Of a stretch of DNA of 7,189 nt, positions 4,889-7,189 are shown piece by piece. The position numbers and the translations under genes are program-made. The notes below the pieces were generated by a model that worked only from the letters and a program-made list of their open reading frames with translations, was not told where the DNA came from and made no database searches. Source of the stretch: an uncultured bacterium (GTDB lineage Bacteria; Bacillota; Clostridia; Lachnospirales; Lachnospiraceae). Positions within the stretch are counted from its first letter, which is position 1; every line of letters starts with the position of its first letter. Where the stretch lies: positions 1 to 7,189 of the forward strand of contig CAMBUC010000106.1 in NCBI GenBank assembly GCA_945871045.1, in the 5' to 3' direction.

Positions 4889-6745
4889 CTACTTATTTTG
4901 AATGGAATACGTCGGCACAATGTCCTGTATGTATGAGCGGATGTCATCCGGCTCTGTCACCACATATTCTTTCAAGTGCTGCAGCTGGGCAAGGAACTTT
5001 TCTTCGTCCAGTTCGATGGGCTTTCCGATATGGATCAACTGATTTTCCGTATTCTGCAGACCTTCCTCCTCCATGAGCATCTCCTCATAAAGTTTTTCGC
5101 CGGGACGAAGTCCCGTAAACTCGATCTGGATATCTTCCCCCGGCTTGTGTCCGGACAAAAGGATCAGATTTTTTGCCATGTCCAAAATCTTCACCGGCTC
5201 ACCCATATCCAAAACGAAGATCTCGCCGCCCTTTGCATAGGCGCCTGCCTGCAGTACGAGGGAAACCGCCTCTGGAATCGTCATAAAATAGCGGATGATA
5301 TCCGGATGCGTCACCGTCACCGGACCGCCCTGCTCGATCTGCTTTTTAAACAGCGGGATCACACTGCCGTTGCTTCCCAGCACATTTCCGAAACGGACTG
5401 CCACAAACTCTGTATCCGAACGATTGTTGTACGTCTGAATGATCATCTCGCACACACGTTTAGTGGCACCCATGATATTTGTGGGATTCACCGCCTTGTC
5501 TGTAGAGATCATGACAAAGCGTTTAACCTTGTATTTATCTGCTGCCTGCACCACTTTCCAGGTTCCGAGCACGTTGTTCTTTACCGCTTCATTGGGGCTG
5601 GTTTCCATGAGGGGCACATGTTTATGGGCCGCCGCATGATACACCACATCCGGGTGATACATCGCAAAAATATCATCCATACGCTTCGTATTACGCACAG
5701 ACGCGATCAACACCACCAGATCCAGTTCCGGATATTTGCGCACCAGTTCCTGCTGGATGCTGTAAGCATTATTCTCATAAATATCAACGATAATCAGCTG
5801 TTTCGGCTGATGGGATGCGATCTGACGGCATAGTTCGCTTCCGATGGAACCACCGCCTCCGGTCACCAGGATGACTTTATCCGAAACATAACCCATGATG
5901 GAATCCAGATCCACGCAAACCGGTTCGCGCCCCAGCAAGTCATTGACATCCACATCTTTTAACTTGCTGACACTCACTTCACCGTTTACCAACTGATAAA
6001 TACCCGGCAAACGCTTCAGTTCGCAGCCGGTTTCCTTACAGATATCAATGATCGCCTTGATCTCCTTTGCAGATGCCGTCGGAAGAGCGATCATGATCTC
6101 ATCCACATCCAGTTCCTTTGCACGATGAATGATATCATCCCGCGTACCGATCACCCGCACACCATGAATAAATGTTCCCTGTTTTCCGGGATCATCATCA
6201 ATGACACCGACTAAATTTTTATTTACCAGACGGCTGCCCACGATCTCTTTGATCAGCGCACTGCCGGCCGAGCCTGCACCCACCAGCAAAACATTTTTGC
6301 GCACACTTTTGTCACCGCTCAAGCGACCGCGAAACGCCCGCACTGCCCGGTAGCAATAGCGCCCACAAAAAGTAAAGGCCAACAAAAACACACCATAGAG
6401 CATGTAATAACTGCGGGGCAGGGGGTACAATTGTTCCCTATGATTGAACAGGATCACCACCATATTTAGCACCGTATCAATGACACAGGCCGAAACCACA
6501 TACATCAGCTCCGTTGTCCCGGCATAGGTCCAGAGACTGCTGTACAAACGAAAGGCTGAAAATACCAGAATCGTTAACAATATGCTGATCCACACCGTTG
6601 CCCATAAAACAGACAAGTACTGTGACGGAATCCGGTTTGGATGAAAATCAAACCGTACCAATAACGCCAGATACCCGGAAAGCGCTACCGCAGCCATGTC
6701 ATAGCAGACGAGATAGATTCGTCTGATCAAAATCTTTGCATTCAT
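4889..6745 (-). CDS. Membrane-anchored NDP-sugar 4,6-dehydratase (PglF/WbpM/CapD type)
   Basis: A 618-residue protein, the usual length for the long membrane-bound form. The N-terminus has about four membrane helices (roughly 12-31, 44-66, 80-100, 111-130). A first Rossmann unit carries GAGSAGSAL (156-164), and the second, catalytic SDR domain opens with TGGGGSIGSEL (295-305). The active-site region ISTDKAVNPTNIMGATK (413-429) has the TDK triad piece (415-417) and MxxxK (M425, K429), where most SDRs have YxxxK; Met there is normal for WbpM/PglF. GLRPGEKLYEE (545-555) is another family mark. It should dehydrate UDP-GlcNAc, or a related sugar, to the 4-keto-6-deoxy form on the cytoplasmic face. 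The ATG has TGGAGAT about eight bases upstream. It follows the aminotransferase by 54 bases and ends the operon at the terminator at 4850. The exact sugar cannot be read from sequence alone. Confidence 0.95.
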   Translation of the reverse strand: MNAKILIRRIYLVCYDMAAVALSGYLALLVRFDFHPNRIPSQYLSVLWATVWISILLTILVFSAFRLYSSLWTYAGTTELMYVVSACVIDTVLNMVVILFNHREQLYPLPRSYYMLYGVFLLAFTFCGRYCYRAVRAFRGRLSGDKSVRKNVLLVGAGSAGSALIKEIVGSRLVNKNLVGVIDDDPGKQGTFIHGVRVIGTRDDIIHRAKELDVDEIMIALPTASAKEIKAIIDICKETGCELKRLPGIYQLVNGEVSVSKLKDVDVNDLLGREPVCVDLDSIMGYVSDKVILVTGGGGSIGSELCRQIASHQPKQLIIVDIYENNAYSIQQELVRKYPELDLVVLIASVRNTKRMDDIFAMYHPDVVYHAAAHKHVPLMETSPNEAVKNNVLGTWKVVQAADKYKVKRFVMISTDKAVNPTNIMGATKRVCEMIIQTYNNRSDTEFVAVRFGNVLGSNGSVIPLFKKQIEQGGPVTVTHPDIIRYFMTIPEAVSLVLQAGAYAKGGEIFVLDMGEPVKILDMAKNLILLSGHKPGEDIQIEFTGLRPGEKLYEEMLMEEEGLQNTENQLIHIGKPIELDEEKFLAQLQHLKEYVVTEPDDIRSYIQDIVPTYSIQNK

Positions 6746-6799
6746 TTTTTATCTCCAGTAATTAAAAATTGCACAAAAACGATACCTACGCTTTTTTGA

Positions 6800-7189
6800 T
6801 CATACCTTCCACAGATTCTTTACGATCTCACAGATACGGGCGAGATCTTCATCCTTCATCTTTGTATCACTGGGCATGCACACACCGTGCTCAAACAATG
6901 TCCCCGAAACAGAATCATCCGCACCTGTCTCCTGATCTGTGACGGAAAAGTACTCTTTTCCCACTGCGTTGCCGGCTTCGTCCACGCCCACAAAATCACA
7001 GGATGCAAACACCGGCTGCAGATGCATCGGCTTCCATACGGGCCGGCTCTCGATATTGTCTGCTTCCAGCGCAAGGATGATATCCAAAGGCTTTACAGGG
7101 GCTTCATCCGACAGTTGAATCGCACTCAGCCAGCAGTTGCTGCTGGTATTTTCGCCTACCGGCATCATTGATAACCCCTTCAGATCACC
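6800..7189 (-). CDS. DegT/DnrJ/EryC1/StrS (PglE-like) sugar aminotransferase, C-terminal part
   Basis: The frame is open to the window edge, so this is the last 129 residues of a larger gene, not a small ORF starting at the Met at 7168. The reading GDLKGLSMMPV, then TSSNCWLSAI, SRPVWKPMHLQPVF and GVCMPSDTKM is characteristic of the C-terminal domain of PLP-dependent sugar aminotransferases of the PglE/PseC group. The PLP-binding lysine lies upstream of the window. Such an enzyme adds an amino group at C4 of the keto sugar made by the neighbouring dehydratase, with glutamate as donor. Compared with C. jejuni PglE as I remember it, there are roughly 20-30 extra residues (VGVDEAGNAVGKEYFSVTDQ and following) between the QPVF and FEHGVCMPS motifs. 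Similar inserts occur in related Clostridia, so this is probably natural variation. The gene ends in TGA and is followed after 54 bases by the dehydratase, in the same operon. Confidence 0.9.
   Translation of the reverse strand, partial: GDLKGLSMMPVGENTSSNCWLSAIQLSDEAPVKPLDIILALEADNIESRPVWKPMHLQPVFASCDFVGVDEAGNAVGKEYFSVTDQETGADDSVSGTLFEHGVCMPSDTKMKDEDLARICEIVKNLWKV

Noticed and set aside
5101..5115. CGGGAC-GAA-GTCCCG small hairpin in the dehydratase gene
   Set aside because: It encodes the conserved GLRPGEK motif, so codon constraint explains it; no T run follows.
4976..5833. 285-codon plus-strand open frame opposite the dehydratase
   Set aside because: It is rich in His, Arg and Cys with no recognisable domain and overlaps a fully conserved dehydratase on the other strand; it is a reading-frame shadow.

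Overview
The window looks like chromosomal DNA of a low-to-mid GC Firmicute, most likely a Lachnospiraceae-type member of the Clostridia. This is inferred from the DUF4317 and DUF815 families, strong AGGAGG-like ribosome binding sites, roughly balanced base composition, and the style of the envelope-glycan genes. I see no rRNA, tRNA, CRISPR array, insertion sequence or phage gene. Coding density is high, and the longest non-coding stretch is the 226-base divergent intergenic region at 3313-3538.

Left block (1-3312, all minus strand): transcription starts near 3354 and runs leftward through a membrane-bound O-acyltransferase (MBOAT, 1927-3312), a membrane-anchored or secreted SGNH/GDSL protein with a long acidic linker (777-1886), and the N-terminal 238 codons of a DUF815-type ATP-binding protein that leaves the window at base 1. 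MBOAT plus SGNH is the standard two-protein layout for putting acyl groups, usually acetyl, on an extracytoplasmic polymer. The MBOAT ends in FLYFRF, which resembles the C-terminal acyl-tyrosine motif described for DltX, so the acyl relay may be complete within these two proteins.

Middle (3313-4881): a divergent regulatory region carries a good leftward promoter with a palindromic operator candidate just downstream, and a weaker rightward promoter. The rightward gene (3539-4792) encodes a DUF4317 protein of unknown function. It ends at a strong hairpin (4850-4879) that can terminate transcription from both sides.

Right block (4889-7189, minus strand): the end of a nucleotide-sugar operon. 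The C-terminal part of a DegT/DnrJ/EryC1/StrS aminotransferase (PglE-like) is followed after 54 bases by a complete membrane-anchored NDP-sugar 4,6-dehydratase (PglF/WbpM/CapD type). Together they would convert UDP-GlcNAc to a UDP-4-amino-4,6-dideoxy sugar of the bacillosamine type for a surface glycan. It is plausible, but not shown, that the MBOAT/SGNH pair acylates a polymer containing this sugar.

Nothing here is clearly a new defence or mobile system. The points most worth a second look are the C-terminal MBOAT motif, the 13-bp perfect inverted repeat inside the SGNH linker, the operator cluster, and the uncharacterised DUF4317 gene.
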